DNA from: a virus
Reading direction: 5' to 3' (one strand)
Virus record (IMG/VR): IMGVR_UViG_3300047560_001714
Coordinates: 62,001 to 126,000 of that record
DNA: 64,000 nt
Under the pieces are notes generated by a model. The model had not been told where the DNA came from, searched no databases, and saw only the letters and a list, made by a program, of their open reading frames with translations. Below, one piece after another: positions 47,203 to 57,183 of this stretch (the stretch's first letter is position 1; every line of letters begins with the position of its first letter). A program made the translations under genes and the position numbers.

Positions 47203-48356
47203 GTACCTTATGTCCTCTACCGTGGATACATTTAGCAAGTCACCCAGAAGGAAAGGTTACACTATGTTGTATTAGTGAACATGCTTGTAATATGAGTGCT
47301 GCTCGAACAAACGGCGAGACCTTAAATTTAAACAAACACTCTGTATTTGAAATTGTAAATAACGATTACTTTAAAAAAACAAGACTAGAAATGTTAGCCG
47401 GAGTCAAACCTACCGCGTGTTCTCGATGTTATCGAGAGGAAGAGTTAACCGGAAAAAGTAAGCGATTATCCGAAAAATTAAAATTTAGTGTCGATTATTC
47501 AACTAATACAGACGGATCTATTATTCCTAATTTAAAATTTATCGAACTTCGACTAGGTAACCTATGTAACGTTAAATGCAGAACATGCAATCCTGCATCT
47601 AGCACACAGTGGATACAAGAATATAATAAATTACAACAGGAATTAAATTTTGTAGCAAACTATGACACTAAGATTAATACAGATTGGACACAAAGTGACA
47701 AGTTTTGGGATGATTTATTAGAAAATAGTAAGGACATAGAATTAATTTATATTAACGGTGGGGAGCCCACGTTAGTTGAGAAACATTGGACTTATCTTGA
47801 AAGATTGATCGACGCAAATTTAAATGAACAAGTTACTCTTTGGTATAACATTAATATGACAAATGTACCAGACAATCTTGTTAATATCTGGAGACAATTT
47901 AAGAAAGTTATTGTTCACGGGTCAATCGACGATATTAACGAACGCAACTCATATATTAGAAAAGGTACTAATTGGAATTCTGTAGAATCTAACTTAATTA
48001 AGTTAAAATCTTTAGATTGGATCGAGTTGCATGTCACTCAAACCGTCAGTTGGTTAAACATTTACTATGTTCCCGAATTTAATGATTATTTTGAATCACA
48101 CCAGATAAATACGCATATTAATTTAGTCTATGATCCGATTTTTTTAAGCCCATTTGTAATTCCAAATTATGCTAAAGAAGAATTATTTAAAAAATTTAGT
48201 GGAACAAAATTTAACTGGCTTATACCGTTAATTAAGACAGGAGAAGACTTAGAAATATTCAAGCAAGGCGTTGAATATAACAGATGGTTAGACCGATCAA
48301 GAAACGAAAATTTTCAAACACATTTTTCCGAATGGACAACTATTTTAAGGATATAA
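47199..48356 (+). CDS. Radical SAM protein 4 of the cluster, 385 aa
   Basis: ATG 47199 gives MSTLCPLPWIHLASHPEG; front cysteines continue TLCCIS and CSRCYREEEL. Radical SAM motif C123-NVK-C127-RT-C130; YINGGEPTL for SAM. WNSxx and LEMLAGVKP between the modules are typical of SPASM-type phage proteins. It overlaps protein 3 by 4 nt and is followed by an SGNH hydrolase. Confidence 0.88.
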   Translation: MSTLCPLPWIHLASHPEGKVTLCCISEHACNMSAARTNGETLNLNKHSVFEIVNNDYFKKTRLEMLAGVKPTACSRCYREEELTGKSKRLSEKLKFSVDYSTNTDGSIIPNLKFIELRLGNLCNVKCRTCNPASSTQWIQEYNKLQQELNFVANYDTKINTDWTQSDKFWDDLLENSKDIELIYINGGEPTLVEKHWTYLERLIDANLNEQVTLWYNINMTNVPDNLVNIWRQFKKVIVHGSIDDINERNSYIRKGTNWNSVESNLIKLKSLDWIELHVTQTVSWLNIYYVPEFNDYFESHQINTHINLVYDPIFLSPFVIPNYAKEELFKKFSGTKFNWLIPLIKTGEDLEIFKQGVEYNRWLDRSRNENFQTHFSEWTTILRI

Positions 48357-48357
48357 C

Positions 48358-49215
48358 ATGACACAATGCCCCAATAACGACACCCTCTCTGAATTAAAAC
48401 TAAGGAGTCCATTACTAGCGAAAACTCCATCAGACATACTGTATTACAGTAACATGCAAAATCGAGCCGAATTAGCTCAAGGTTTCCCACCACCGGGATT
48501 TCACACGTTTATAAACACACAAGAAAAAAACAGAAGTAATAGTAACTGGGAAGAGCCATTCTCGTATTATATCAATGAGCTCGGCTTTAGAGGTAATTAT
48601 CCCCGAACTGATATAAAAAATATTATAGGATTTTTTGGATGTAGTTGTACATTTGGTGAAGGATTGCCAGAAACTAGGCTCTTTTCATCTATTGTCGGAT
48701 CACACAGAAATTATCCGATACTTAATTTAGGAATGCCAGGTACTGGATGTCATCGAATTGCCATGACTTTTTCGGCTGCTGCAAACATATGGAAAATAGA
48801 TACTGCTATAGTAACATTACCGAATTACAGCCGATTTAATTATGTATCTAAATACAATTTAATGTATTCGATTTTACCAGCACATCCTACTATGCCCGAT
48901 GAAGCTGAAACTGTTAGGCTTGACCTTGTTAAACATTTTAGTGAAGAATATTTTATATCTGCGGCTAAAGATGCGATTACATGGATCGTTACAACTGCAC
49001 GTCAGAAAAAGATTAAACTCATCTTAGGTTCTTGGGATCCGCATACATTAAAAATAATCGAAACTGTAACTGAATACAACCCACCCTTTTTTAATATGTA
49101 CCCTATAGGTTCTACACCTGCTAGAGATACGATTCATCCAGGAACTGCGGCTAACCGGATGTATGCAGAAACGCTAATAAATTACATGGATAACACCAAC
49201 TATGTGCAGACCTGA
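48358..49215 (+). CDS. SGNH/GDSL-like hydrolase A, 285 aa
   Basis: Block I is FFGCSCTFGEGL (GxS), block II LNLGMPGTGCHR, block III near TLPNYSR, and block V ARDTIHPG with the D..H pair. SGNH enzymes remove acyl groups from sugars or peptides; several in phages act on surface glycans. The start ATG is 1 nt after the radical SAM stop. A second, related copy lies at 50013. Confidence 0.72.
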   Translation: MTQCPNNDTLSELKLRSPLLAKTPSDILYYSNMQNRAELAQGFPPPGFHTFINTQEKNRSNSNWEEPFSYYINELGFRGNYPRTDIKNIIGFFGCSCTFGEGLPETRLFSSIVGSHRNYPILNLGMPGTGCHRIAMTFSAAANIWKIDTAIVTLPNYSRFNYVSKYNLMYSILPAHPTMPDEAETVRLDLVKHFSEEYFISAAKDAITWIVTTARQKKIKLILGSWDPHTLKIIETVTEYNPPFFNMYPIGSTPARDTIHPGTAANRMYAETLINYMDNTNYVQT

Positions 49216-50020
49216 TAAAATAAGTATCGCTATAATTACATTTCATAATGACTTTGAGTTGCTAAAAAAATTATTAAATTCAATATATGCTTACTGGGAC
49301 CCGGTAGAAATAGATTCTATTAAAATTGTATTAAATGACGGTCCTGAATATTACTCTCAATTTAATGAGTTAATCGACGAGGTCACGGTTCCTGACTTTA
49401 AAATAGATAAAGTATTCCATTATGAATTAGCACCAAAAGTATTTTTGTTAAATTGGACTAGCCAACAATTATTTAAATGTGTAATATCTAAAAAAATTAC
49501 AACAGAATGGTATTTAATAAACGATTGTAAAGATACTTATAATGCTCCTACCGGAATTACCGATTGCTTTACTCAAGACGGAAAAGCTATAATGCATCTC
49601 GATCACAATCGGTATACCGATCAAAATGAACCAATGACTCATTGGGGGTTTGGACCGTTTAGTTCGGCATTTCGAAACTCGTGTCTTCTTTTTAATGTTG
49701 ACCCCGAAGATTGTAAAAATTATCACTTACCATTTTTAACTCCGTTTTTAGTTAAAACATCTATGATGCAAGATATGGTACAAGATGTTAAAAGTATGAT
49801 GCAAGGAATGTTTCCGTTTTTATTTGCGATAAATCTTGACGGTGCGTTCTTTGTAACTGAATTTTTACTATACAACGCATATTGTTATTCAAAAAACAAA
49901 TTAACTGATTATGCCGACTGGGAGATAAATTATCGAAAATTTTTTAGTTCGGTGAGCCAATCTATTGAACAACGGAGTACAACTGGGGTTAGGATTATGG
50001 ATTTTTCTAGAAATGAGTAA
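49202..50020 (+). CDS. Glycosyltransferase-like protein, 272 aa
   Basis: ISIAIITFHNDFELLKKLL start is like GT2 enzymes (beta strand then helix), with SIKIVLNDGPEYY following. The usual DxD is not plain; EWYLINDCKD is the nearest. FVTEFLLYNAYCYSK near the end may face a membrane. Overlaps hydrolase A by 14 nt and hydrolase B by 8 nt, so sugar transfer and acyl removal are probably linked. Confidence 0.5.
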   Translation: MCRPDKISIAIITFHNDFELLKKLLNSIYAYWDPVEIDSIKIVLNDGPEYYSQFNELIDEVTVPDFKIDKVFHYELAPKVFLLNWTSQQLFKCVISKKITTEWYLINDCKDTYNAPTGITDCFTQDGKAIMHLDHNRYTDQNEPMTHWGFGPFSSAFRNSCLLFNVDPEDCKNYHLPFLTPFLVKTSMMQDMVQDVKSMMQGMFPFLFAINLDGAFFVTEFLLYNAYCYSKNKLTDYADWEINYRKFFSSVSQSIEQRSTTGVRIMDFSRNE

Positions 50021-50816
50021 ACTTTTATTAAATCAACTGCAACCATCAAAAATACAAATCACTGACTTGTACATTTTAAATCATTTTGTGCATTGTTATT
50101 CACGCATGAATAATTTATTGGGTAAATCTTATTCAACTCGTGAATTGCTTCTTAGCGAGCCAAATGCAGTAAACGATCCTTGGGAGTATCGAATAAATCA
50201 ATATGGATATCGCGGCGACGATTGGGAATTCACATCGCCAACCATACCATTTTTTGGATGTAGCTTTGTATTTGGAATTGGTGTAAACATTCCGGTTTCT
50301 GAATTAGTTCAATCTCGTATTAACGTGCCATGTTATAATTTAGGTCAACCAGGTGCAAATATTCTTAATATTTTAAAAACATTTATATCATTTAATAATA
50401 TATTTCCGACTACGTATGCTATTATTGTATTACCTGGATTTCACAGACTTCATTTACCTAAATATAACGATATAACTAGAGAATGGGAATATCATAATAT
50501 CCATCCCATGCATGGGAGACTATTCGATGAATCAATAAGAATTATTACATCGGATGTTATATTAACATACGTTATTGATTACATAGATTGGGCATCTGCA
50601 CAAGCCCAAAAGTCTAATACAACAATTCTTTGGTCGGCATGGGATTCTGAAGTATTTGAACTGTTATGTGAGTTGTTTCCAAAAGAATATGTTTTTGACC
50701 CACCAAACCAAGTTGATTACGGACGAGACGCCGGACACTATGGACCAATTACTGTAAAGAACTGGGCAGATATTATATGTAATAAGTATCAGACACAACC
50801 ACCTGAATCAATATGA
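50013..50816 (+). CDS. SGNH/GDSL-like hydrolase B, 267 aa
   Basis: ATG 50013 sits within the end of the glycosyltransferase-like gene. PFFGCSFVFGIGV is block I and YNLGQPGANI block II; RDAGHYGP holds the D..H. RINQYGYRGDDWEF before block I parallels YINELGFRGNYPR in hydrolase A, so the two are paralogues. Confidence 0.72.
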   Translation: MSKLLLNQLQPSKIQITDLYILNHFVHCYSRMNNLLGKSYSTRELLLSEPNAVNDPWEYRINQYGYRGDDWEFTSPTIPFFGCSFVFGIGVNIPVSELVQSRINVPCYNLGQPGANILNILKTFISFNNIFPTTYAIIVLPGFHRLHLPKYNDITREWEYHNIHPMHGRLFDESIRIITSDVILTYVIDYIDWASAQAQKSNTTILWSAWDSEVFELLCELFPKEYVFDPPNQVDYGRDAGHYGPITVKNWADIICNKYQTQPPESI

Positions 50817-52087
50817 CTATACAAATTAACTCAATTAAAACATTTAAAAAAACAGTTTGTCCAATACCTTGGATGCATTTAGCATTCGAACCAAGTGGTA
50901 AAGTTATTCCTTGTTGTTTAACCTCAGTTCATAATTACTTTGCTGGAGACCTCACCACTCAATCTATTGATGAAATCTGGAATAGTGATAATATGAAACA
51001 ACTTCGCAAACAGATGATTAATGGTGTTAAACCAGATGTATGTCGTAAATGTTTTGAACGGGAAGCAGTTACGGGTGAAAGTAGTAGAATACATCATGAA
51101 AGATATTTCCCAGATGTAATTGAACGCATACCAGAAATTACACTAGAAGATGGAACTTGTACTGAAATGAAACTTAAATATTGGGACTTTCGTTTTAGTA
51201 ACTTATGCAATTTCAAATGTCGTAGTTGTTGTGCCAGATACAGTTCATCTTGGGTACCAGATGCAAAAAAACTTGGATTAATTAATGAACAAGAAAAAGT
51301 ATGGTATATACAATCAGTCAATGAACGCGCAAATTTTGATTTTCTAGCAGAACAAGTGAAATATGTTGAAAAGATTTACTTTGCCGGTGGTGAGCCATTA
51401 TTAATGGATGAACATTGGCAAATATTAGACATGTTAACTGAAAATAAACGGTTTGATGTGACTTTAAATTATAATACTAACTGTTCGACATTAACTCATA
51501 ACAACAAAAATGTGATTGATTATTGGAAACAATGGGATTTTGGTAAAATAGAAATATGGGCTAGCATTGATGAAATTGGTGAACGTGCTGAGTTAATTCG
51601 TTCTGGTACTGTTTGGAGTAAGGTTGAAGAAAATCTTAAAGAATTAACAAAGTATGATAACATAATTGTAAAACCAGGTATTACCGTTGGCGCTTGGAAT
51701 GTTTCTAGACTACCAGAAATAATCACCTATTTAAATGAACTAGGTGTACTAAGAGAAAAACTTTATTATAGTAATTTTTTTATAAATTTAATAGAACACC
51801 CAACATATTATCATGTTCACATTCTCCCAGCAGATACTAGAAAAGATATTGTGAATAAACTGGAATCATTTATCCTGGATTATAACACCAACTATAATAC
51901 TAATATTACTAACTTATTTACACATATAATTCATGAATTAAAAAAACCACAATCGTTCAACGATACTAAGAGATTTGTATCTCTTACTGACAAACTTGAC
52001 AATATACGAGATGAAGATTTGTATAAAATAATACCAGAAATGCAAGTATTACTTCCACAGATTGAACCACCAAACAATGACATCTAA
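50813..52087 (+). CDS. Radical SAM protein 5 of the cluster, 424 aa
   Basis: CPIPWMHLAFEPSGKVIPCC and CRKCFERE are the front cysteines; C132-NFK-C136-RS-C139 the radical SAM motif; YFAGGEPLL the SAM site. It is a close paralogue of protein 6: both share KYWDFRFSNLCNFKCRS, WASIDEIGERAELIRSGT-like and TVGAWNVSRLPEI-like stretches. ATGA overlap upstream, 11-nt overlap downstream. Confidence 0.9.
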   Translation: MTIQINSIKTFKKTVCPIPWMHLAFEPSGKVIPCCLTSVHNYFAGDLTTQSIDEIWNSDNMKQLRKQMINGVKPDVCRKCFEREAVTGESSRIHHERYFPDVIERIPEITLEDGTCTEMKLKYWDFRFSNLCNFKCRSCCARYSSSWVPDAKKLGLINEQEKVWYIQSVNERANFDFLAEQVKYVEKIYFAGGEPLLMDEHWQILDMLTENKRFDVTLNYNTNCSTLTHNNKNVIDYWKQWDFGKIEIWASIDEIGERAELIRSGTVWSKVEENLKELTKYDNIIVKPGITVGAWNVSRLPEIITYLNELGVLREKLYYSNFFINLIEHPTYYHVHILPADTRKDIVNKLESFILDYNTNYNTNITNLFTHIIHELKKPQSFNDTKRFVSLTDKLDNIRDEDLYKIIPEMQVLLPQIEPPNNDI

Positions 52088-53315
52088 AATATGCCCAATA
52101 CCTTGGGTTCACTTAAATATTGATCCAAACGGGGATGTATATCCTTGTTGTCTAATGTCACATACTGGATACATCGTTGGGAATGTACATTCCCAACCAA
52201 TTTCACAAATATGGAACAGCGATGGTATGAAAACATTGCGAAAACAATTCATGAATGGTGAGGAACCTAGTGTTTGTTCTACCTGTTTTGATAGAGAACG
52301 GGTTACTGGTGTAAGTAATAGGATACATAGACTTAGAAATTTTCAAAACACCATTGATAATGTTTCATCTACCACACTCCCAGATGGTACCTGCACTGAA
52401 ATGCAACTAAAATATTGGGATTTTCGTTTTAGTAATTTGTGTAATTTTAAATGTCGAAGTTGCGGTCCGAAATACAGTTCATCATGGATACCAGATGCGG
52501 TAAAACTTGGAAGATCAACCTCTGATTCAAAAGTTACACAAGTATCCTCGATTTATGATATTAATACATATGAATTTCTTGAATCCCAAATTGAATACGT
52601 TGAGAGAATCTATTTTGCGGGTGGCGAACCCCTACTAATGGCTGAACATTGGCAAATTCTAAAATTATTGTTTAAACGTAAGAAATTCGATGTTGAAATA
52701 ATGTATAATACAAATTGTTCGACTCTTACCTTCGGTGGTGAACACGCAATAGATTATTGGAAACATTGGCAGTTCAAAAAATTAGATATTTCCGCTAGTA
52801 TTGACGAAATCGGTGTTCGGGCAGAGTTAATTCGGTCGGGAACTAATTGGAAAAAAGTTGAAGCTAATTTAATAACCATTACTAAACATGAAAATATCAT
52901 TATTCGCCCGAGTATAACAGTTGGTGCGTGGAATGTATTCCGATTACCAGAAATACTAACTCATTTGGTTGATATCGGAGTCATTAAACATTACGAAAAC
53001 CTAGCAAAGTATACTAATTTTCACTTAAACTTACTACAATATCCATCCCACTATCATGTAAGTATTCTTCCAAATGAATACAAAGATGAAATTATTATTA
53101 AACTAACCAATTTCATATCAGAGTTTAATAGTATGTATGAAACAGAAATCGACAGTATGTTTTTACAGATTTTTCATGAATTATCAAAACCATTTGATGA
53201 GACTGCGGCAAAATCTTTCATCAAATTATCAACGACACTTGATAACGTAAGAAATGAAAATATATTTACTATTATACCGGAATTAAATGTCATAAAGGAA
53301 TATATTGACAACTAA
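52077..53315 (+). CDS. Radical SAM protein 6 of the cluster, 412 aa
   Basis: CPIPWVHLNIDPNGDVYPCC and CSTCFDRE front module; C122-NFK-C126-RS-C129; YFAGGEPLL. Most similar in the window to protein 5, indicating a recent tandem duplication. ATG 52077 overlaps the previous stop. Ends the cluster; the next gene has its own promoter. Confidence 0.9.
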   Translation: MTSKICPIPWVHLNIDPNGDVYPCCLMSHTGYIVGNVHSQPISQIWNSDGMKTLRKQFMNGEEPSVCSTCFDRERVTGVSNRIHRLRNFQNTIDNVSSTTLPDGTCTEMQLKYWDFRFSNLCNFKCRSCGPKYSSSWIPDAVKLGRSTSDSKVTQVSSIYDINTYEFLESQIEYVERIYFAGGEPLLMAEHWQILKLLFKRKKFDVEIMYNTNCSTLTFGGEHAIDYWKHWQFKKLDISASIDEIGVRAELIRSGTNWKKVEANLITITKHENIIIRPSITVGAWNVFRLPEILTHLVDIGVIKHYENLAKYTNFHLNLLQYPSHYHVSILPNEYKDEIIIKLTNFISEFNSMYETEIDSMFLQIFHELSKPFDETAAKSFIKLSTTLDNVRNENIFTIIPELNVIKEYIDN

Positions 53316-53333
53316 TATAACGAATGGTATACT
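53305..53333 (+). promoter_or_regulatory. Promoter after the radical SAM cluster
   Basis: TTGACA (53305-53310), 17-nt spacer, TATACT (53328-53333). The -35 box overlaps the end of radical SAM gene 6. Confidence 0.7.
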
Positions 53334-53361
53334 ATATATAATAACTTAAATTGGAAATTGT

Positions 53362-54573
53362 ATGGCCAAAATTAAAAAACAAACTATATCGTTAGCTAAA
53401 AAACCAAAAAAATCAAAAATCACATCGGTTACAATTAGAGAAAATAGAGGTAAAGATTTTAGTCCAGTATGGACGGACGTTGACTCAATGACTGCACCGG
53501 AATATTTACTGCATTTTCAAACATCAATGCAATATTACAATATTCAATTCAATAGTAAAGATCTAAAACCCGCTGTACTTAAATGGATGGAACTTAATGC
53601 ATATGAACCTAAACTAATCCAAGAATTTAAGAAAACCAAAGATTGGCGATGTGGAACAACTATGGGTGCATTGGCGAGTTGTCTTTTAAGAGGTATGCCT
53701 GAGAAACGGGATGATTTTAACAAAGGCAGATGTGCAAAAGAATGGTTAAATAACGCAATTTATTCTGTAATTGAAGATAGTAAAGATGACATCGATGAGG
53801 ATGATGGTGAAAAGCCCGTAACTAAACAACAACCATCTATTCAAGAACGTGTAAAAGACGCAACCATCAGAATGGCGGAAGGGATTGAAGAAATAATTGA
53901 TAATTGGATCAATAATCCAGATAGTATAGATTTAAAACAGATAAAAATACTGAATATACTTAAAAGCAATGATGCTAAACCAGCCCACGCCAGAATTATC
54001 AAAGATTTCTATTCATCTGGGCTAAAAGAAATAACGGAATTACTAACAGAACCAGATGAACAGTTAAAAGAAGCATATCAACATAGAACAAAGAAGCAAT
54101 TAAACACATTATTATCATTATATAAAGAAATAGATGCTGCGTGTACTATGTTAATGGAAGAAGCCAAGCTTACCCGCGCCCCACGTGCAAAAAAAGCTGT
54201 TTCAAAGGACAAGATAGTCGAAAAATTAAAGTATTTGAAGACTTATGAACCCTTAAAATTAGTATCAATCAATCCAACCGATATTATTAATAGTAAAGAA
54301 CTATGGATTTTTAATACTAAGACTAGAAAACTAGGCAAATATGTGGCGGATGAATTAACTGGGCCGCTCACCATCAAAGGTACCACAATAATTGGCTACG
54401 ATGAACATAAAAGTATTCAAAAAACTATTAGAAAACCTGCTGAAAAACTATCTGAGTTTAAGACCGCCGGAAAAATTGCACTGAGAAAGTTTTTGGACGA
54501 TATAAATGCGACAGATACCAAGTTAAACGGTCGTATAAATGAAGAAATTATCTTGTTAAAAACCGCATCTTAG
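53362..54573 (+). CDS. Hypothetical protein, 403 aa, possible structural component
   Basis: Basic N-terminus (MAKIKKQTISLAKKPKKSK), then a helical body and an acidic linker (DDIDEDDGEK). The C-terminal domain has ELWIFNTKTRKLGKYV. No enzyme motif found. Its position beside fibre genes suggests virion or assembly work, but I do not recognise the family. Confidence 0.65.
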   Translation: MAKIKKQTISLAKKPKKSKITSVTIRENRGKDFSPVWTDVDSMTAPEYLLHFQTSMQYYNIQFNSKDLKPAVLKWMELNAYEPKLIQEFKKTKDWRCGTTMGALASCLLRGMPEKRDDFNKGRCAKEWLNNAIYSVIEDSKDDIDEDDGEKPVTKQQPSIQERVKDATIRMAEGIEEIIDNWINNPDSIDLKQIKILNILKSNDAKPAHARIIKDFYSSGLKEITELLTEPDEQLKEAYQHRTKKQLNTLLSLYKEIDAACTMLMEEAKLTRAPRAKKAVSKDKIVEKLKYLKTYEPLKLVSINPTDIINSKELWIFNTKTRKLGKYVADELTGPLTIKGTTIIGYDEHKSIQKTIRKPAEKLSEFKTAGKIALRKFLDDINATDTKLNGRINEEIILLKTAS

Positions 54574-54603
54574 AATGTCGTATAAAGAGTTATGATAATA
54601 ACG

Positions 54604-54611
54604 CATAAATA
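54604..54611 (+). promoter_or_regulatory. Candidate T4-type late promoter
   Basis: CATAAATA followed by CAAGAAA, 24 nt before the second fibre gene and identical to the site at 25037. Confidence 0.45.
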
Positions 54612-54634
54612 CAAGAAATGCGAGATAAAATAAC

Positions 54635-56104
54635 ATGACTCAAATACTTAATATCAAAGATGACAAGGTAATCGTCGAAAAACTAGTTGTATCTAGCCTA
54701 GAAGGTCCGATTGTATTACCAGATCAGTTACAAATCGGTGGATCTATATCATTAGGTGGTAACTTAACTGTTGCTAATACGATCACGGCCGATACAATAC
54801 AAGTAAAAAACTTAATTACAGATAATGGCCCAATTTATGACATTGGAAATTGGGCCACTAATACCGAATCTGAGCTTAATGGCAAAGGATTCTCATGGGC
54901 ATATGGCGATGGCTGTACACAATTGATGTATCGTTCAGGGAATACCTTATGGACCAACGCAAACCTAGATATTAGTCCAGAATCCTCGTATAATATAGAT
55001 GGTACACCTATTATTACGCTGAACACACTGGGTTCGACCATAATTAATAGTAATTTACGCAAGGTTGGACCTTTAAATTCGTTAAATGTCATCGGTGATA
55101 CCTCAATTGGTGAATTTCTATATGTAAATACCACATTTAATCGAGTTGGTATAGGTACGGATGAACCCTCCGCATCTATTACCATTATAGACAACGATGT
55201 TGAAATTGGAATTGGTAGTCACCAATTCGGTTCAGCGTCAATTGGTACATATTCAAATCATAATTTAGAACTTGTCACTGATGGTATACCAAGAATTCAA
55301 ATAGCAAGAAATGGTGACATCCATTTTGGTAATTCGACCACAAATGATAGTGTTGTAAAAATTCATGGCACCTTATATGCCAATAGCATTGTATCAGACG
55401 CCCATTCGATTGAATTTACCGCAACACCATCTAATCCAATCTACGGGAAAGGATTATTATGGATTGGGGATGGTGAAACCAAATATTTGGTACTAGAACC
55501 TGACCCAGTTAGGCTGCATTCATCAATTTCAATCGATTTATCACCAGATCAAGCCTATTATATTAATAACGCCCCTGTTTTAACCTCGGAAGGGCTAGGT
55601 AATGGTATTGTTCATTCTAATTTAGAACAAGTAGGGGTACTACGGTCACTACGTGTCAATGGTGAAGGCAATATTACAACACTTATATCTGAAAATATTG
55701 CCATATGTGGTGAAACCAATGTACTAAACATATCAACGACCGGTATTACCTCGGATGGCGCTATCACAATTCAATCAAACACCAAACCAGTACTATTTGC
55801 AGACGAAACCCAGATTATTTTAGGTGAACTTAGTACAAAATCCAGACCAGTTAAGATATTTGGTCAGTTGTCAGTTGGTGTTAACAACCCGGACCCAAGT
55901 ATTAGTTTATCGGTACAAGGAAACATAAGCTTCGCTAATAAAAAATTCATTACCGGCACTGAACCGCCCATTTCTGGGATATATTACAAAGGTGACATTT
56001 GCTGGCACTCTAATCCATCAGAGGAAGGGAACGTCGGCTGGATTTGTATTCTTGATGGTACCCCTGGGGAATGGAGAATGTTTGGCACCATCGGGACACA
56101 ATGA
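54635..56104 (+). CDS. Tail fibre-like protein, 489 aa
   Basis: Repetitive beta-rich sequence with GGNLTVANTITADTIQVKNL, VGIGTDEPSASI and two copies of an SPDQAYYIN/SPESSYNID module, patterns common in long fibre proteins of T4-like phages. C-terminus YKGDICWHSNPSEEGNVGW and LDGTPGEWRMFG resembles fibre distal domains. Its stop overlaps the next gene by 4 nt. Confidence 0.82.
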   Translation: MTQILNIKDDKVIVEKLVVSSLEGPIVLPDQLQIGGSISLGGNLTVANTITADTIQVKNLITDNGPIYDIGNWATNTESELNGKGFSWAYGDGCTQLMYRSGNTLWTNANLDISPESSYNIDGTPIITLNTLGSTIINSNLRKVGPLNSLNVIGDTSIGEFLYVNTTFNRVGIGTDEPSASITIIDNDVEIGIGSHQFGSASIGTYSNHNLELVTDGIPRIQIARNGDIHFGNSTTNDSVVKIHGTLYANSIVSDAHSIEFTATPSNPIYGKGLLWIGDGETKYLVLEPDPVRLHSSISIDLSPDQAYYINNAPVLTSEGLGNGIVHSNLEQVGVLRSLRVNGEGNITTLISENIAICGETNVLNISTTGITSDGAITIQSNTKPVLFADETQIILGELSTKSRPVKIFGQLSVGVNNPDPSISLSVQGNISFANKKFITGTEPPISGIYYKGDICWHSNPSEEGNVGWICILDGTPGEWRMFGTIGTQ

Positions 56105-56442
56105 AAGAAATAGAAAATATAATTTTAAAACGAGAACTATCTATTAATGAAATTAATGATAGAAGACGTCGATGGCTATATGCTAGTTCGTTAGTATTCT
56201 TTACATTAGTTGTAACCATATTTAAATGGCCAAGTATTTCCGACATACATGAACCATCAATATGGTGGGTTGTTGTTGCAGTTCTCTTAGTGGTTAGTGT
56301 TAATTGGTGGTATTGGACATTACATGTTATTAACACATTACTAGAAAATCAACGATCCCAAATTGAGGTATTAAAAGTAATAATAGATAATTTACATGAA
56401 ATAGAGCACGATATTAACGATGATAATAAAAAAGGGGCATAA
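56101..56442 (+). CDS. Two-span membrane protein, 113 aa
   Basis: ATG 56101 overlaps the fibre stop. Helices at about 28-43 and 56-78 flank a short loop, and the C-terminus is a coiled coil (QIEVLKVIIDNLHEIEHD). Could be holin-like by topology, but long soluble ends make that uncertain. Confidence 0.65.
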   Translation: MKEIENIILKRELSINEINDRRRRWLYASSLVFFTLVVTIFKWPSISDIHEPSIWWVVVAVLLVVSVNWWYWTLHVINTLLENQRSQIEVLKVIIDNLHEIEHDINDDNKKGA

Positions 56443-56456
56443 CGCCCCTTTTTTAT
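56427..56456. terminator. Bidirectional terminator
   Basis: AAAAAAGGGGC-ATAA-CGCCCCTTTTTT, symmetrical with A and T tracts, between convergent genes. Confidence 0.9.
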
Positions 56457-56788
56457 TTTTTCGCTTTAGTACGAGGTTTTTTTACAGGTGGTTCATTAAC
56501 AATACTAACCACCTCGGCTGATACTGTCTCCACTTTTTTTCGTGTTTTACGAGTTTTAGGGGCAGTCTCGGTAATTGGTTCCACCGTTTCTTTTGGTTTA
56601 GGTGTACGCGGCTTGCTTACCGCTTTGACTGGTTTCTCGACTGCAGCAACCGTTGGTTTAGCTGCTTTCGGGCTTGATACGCCTGGTTTTTTAGTAACAG
56701 CCACTTTTTTTACTTTCTTTGGTGGTACTGGGGCAGGCGTTGGTGCAGGTAGCAACTTACCAAACAATCTTTTTATAAAATTAAACAT
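56453..56788 (-). CDS. Lys/Pro/Ala-rich histone H1-like protein, 111 aa
   Basis: Minus strand. MFNFIKRLFGKLLPAPTPAP, then many KPK, KAA and KTRKTRKK repeats: low-complexity, highly basic, disordered, like the tail of H1-type or Hc1 proteins. An amphipathic start could touch a membrane. Likely binds DNA or RNA through charge. Confidence 0.65.
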   Translation of the reverse strand: MFNFIKRLFGKLLPAPTPAPVPPKKVKKVAVTKKPGVSSPKAAKPTVAAVEKPVKAVSKPRTPKPKETVEPITETAPKTRKTRKKVETVSAEVVSIVNEPPVKKPRTKAKK

Positions 56789-56817
56789 ATTATTCTCCTT
56801 TTCGTATTTATTAAATA

Positions 56818-57108
56818 CTAATTTAACTTATCTATCGTTTTGAGAGAACTAACCGGTAAATCCCAAATATTTTTATTCTCAACCCCTTTTTGTTGAGCAA
56901 ATCTTTTGGAATCACAACTATGACATACGTGATAAACATTATTGTTTAAGCGTTTTGGATCCATTTTTCCGCGTTCACGATTAAACGTGCAACCACAACT
57001 GTCACATCTAAAAGTAATAATCCTCTTTTGACGAGTATATGTGTGTTCCTTTCCTAATTTACTTTTTCTAACATAATTAGAAACAATATATTCGGTTTTA
57101 ATAATCAT
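56818..57108 (-). CDS. Zinc-finger protein, 96 aa
   Basis: Minus strand. FRCDSCGCTFNRERGKM and YHVCHSCDSKRFA form two knuckles (CxxCxC and CxxC) of a zinc ribbon as found in small phage HNH or treble-clef proteins. No nuclease histidines are evident. Probably DNA binding. Confidence 0.65.
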   Translation of the reverse strand: MIIKTEYIVSNYVRKSKLGKEHTYTRQKRIITFRCDSCGCTFNRERGKMDPKRLNNNVYHVCHSCDSKRFAQQKGVENKNIWDLPVSSLKTIDKLN

Positions 57109-57183
57109 ACCTTTATTTATTTACATTAAGATTATAAAAAATTGTTGCTAAATACCTAATAATAATACCACGAGGTGTAACAA

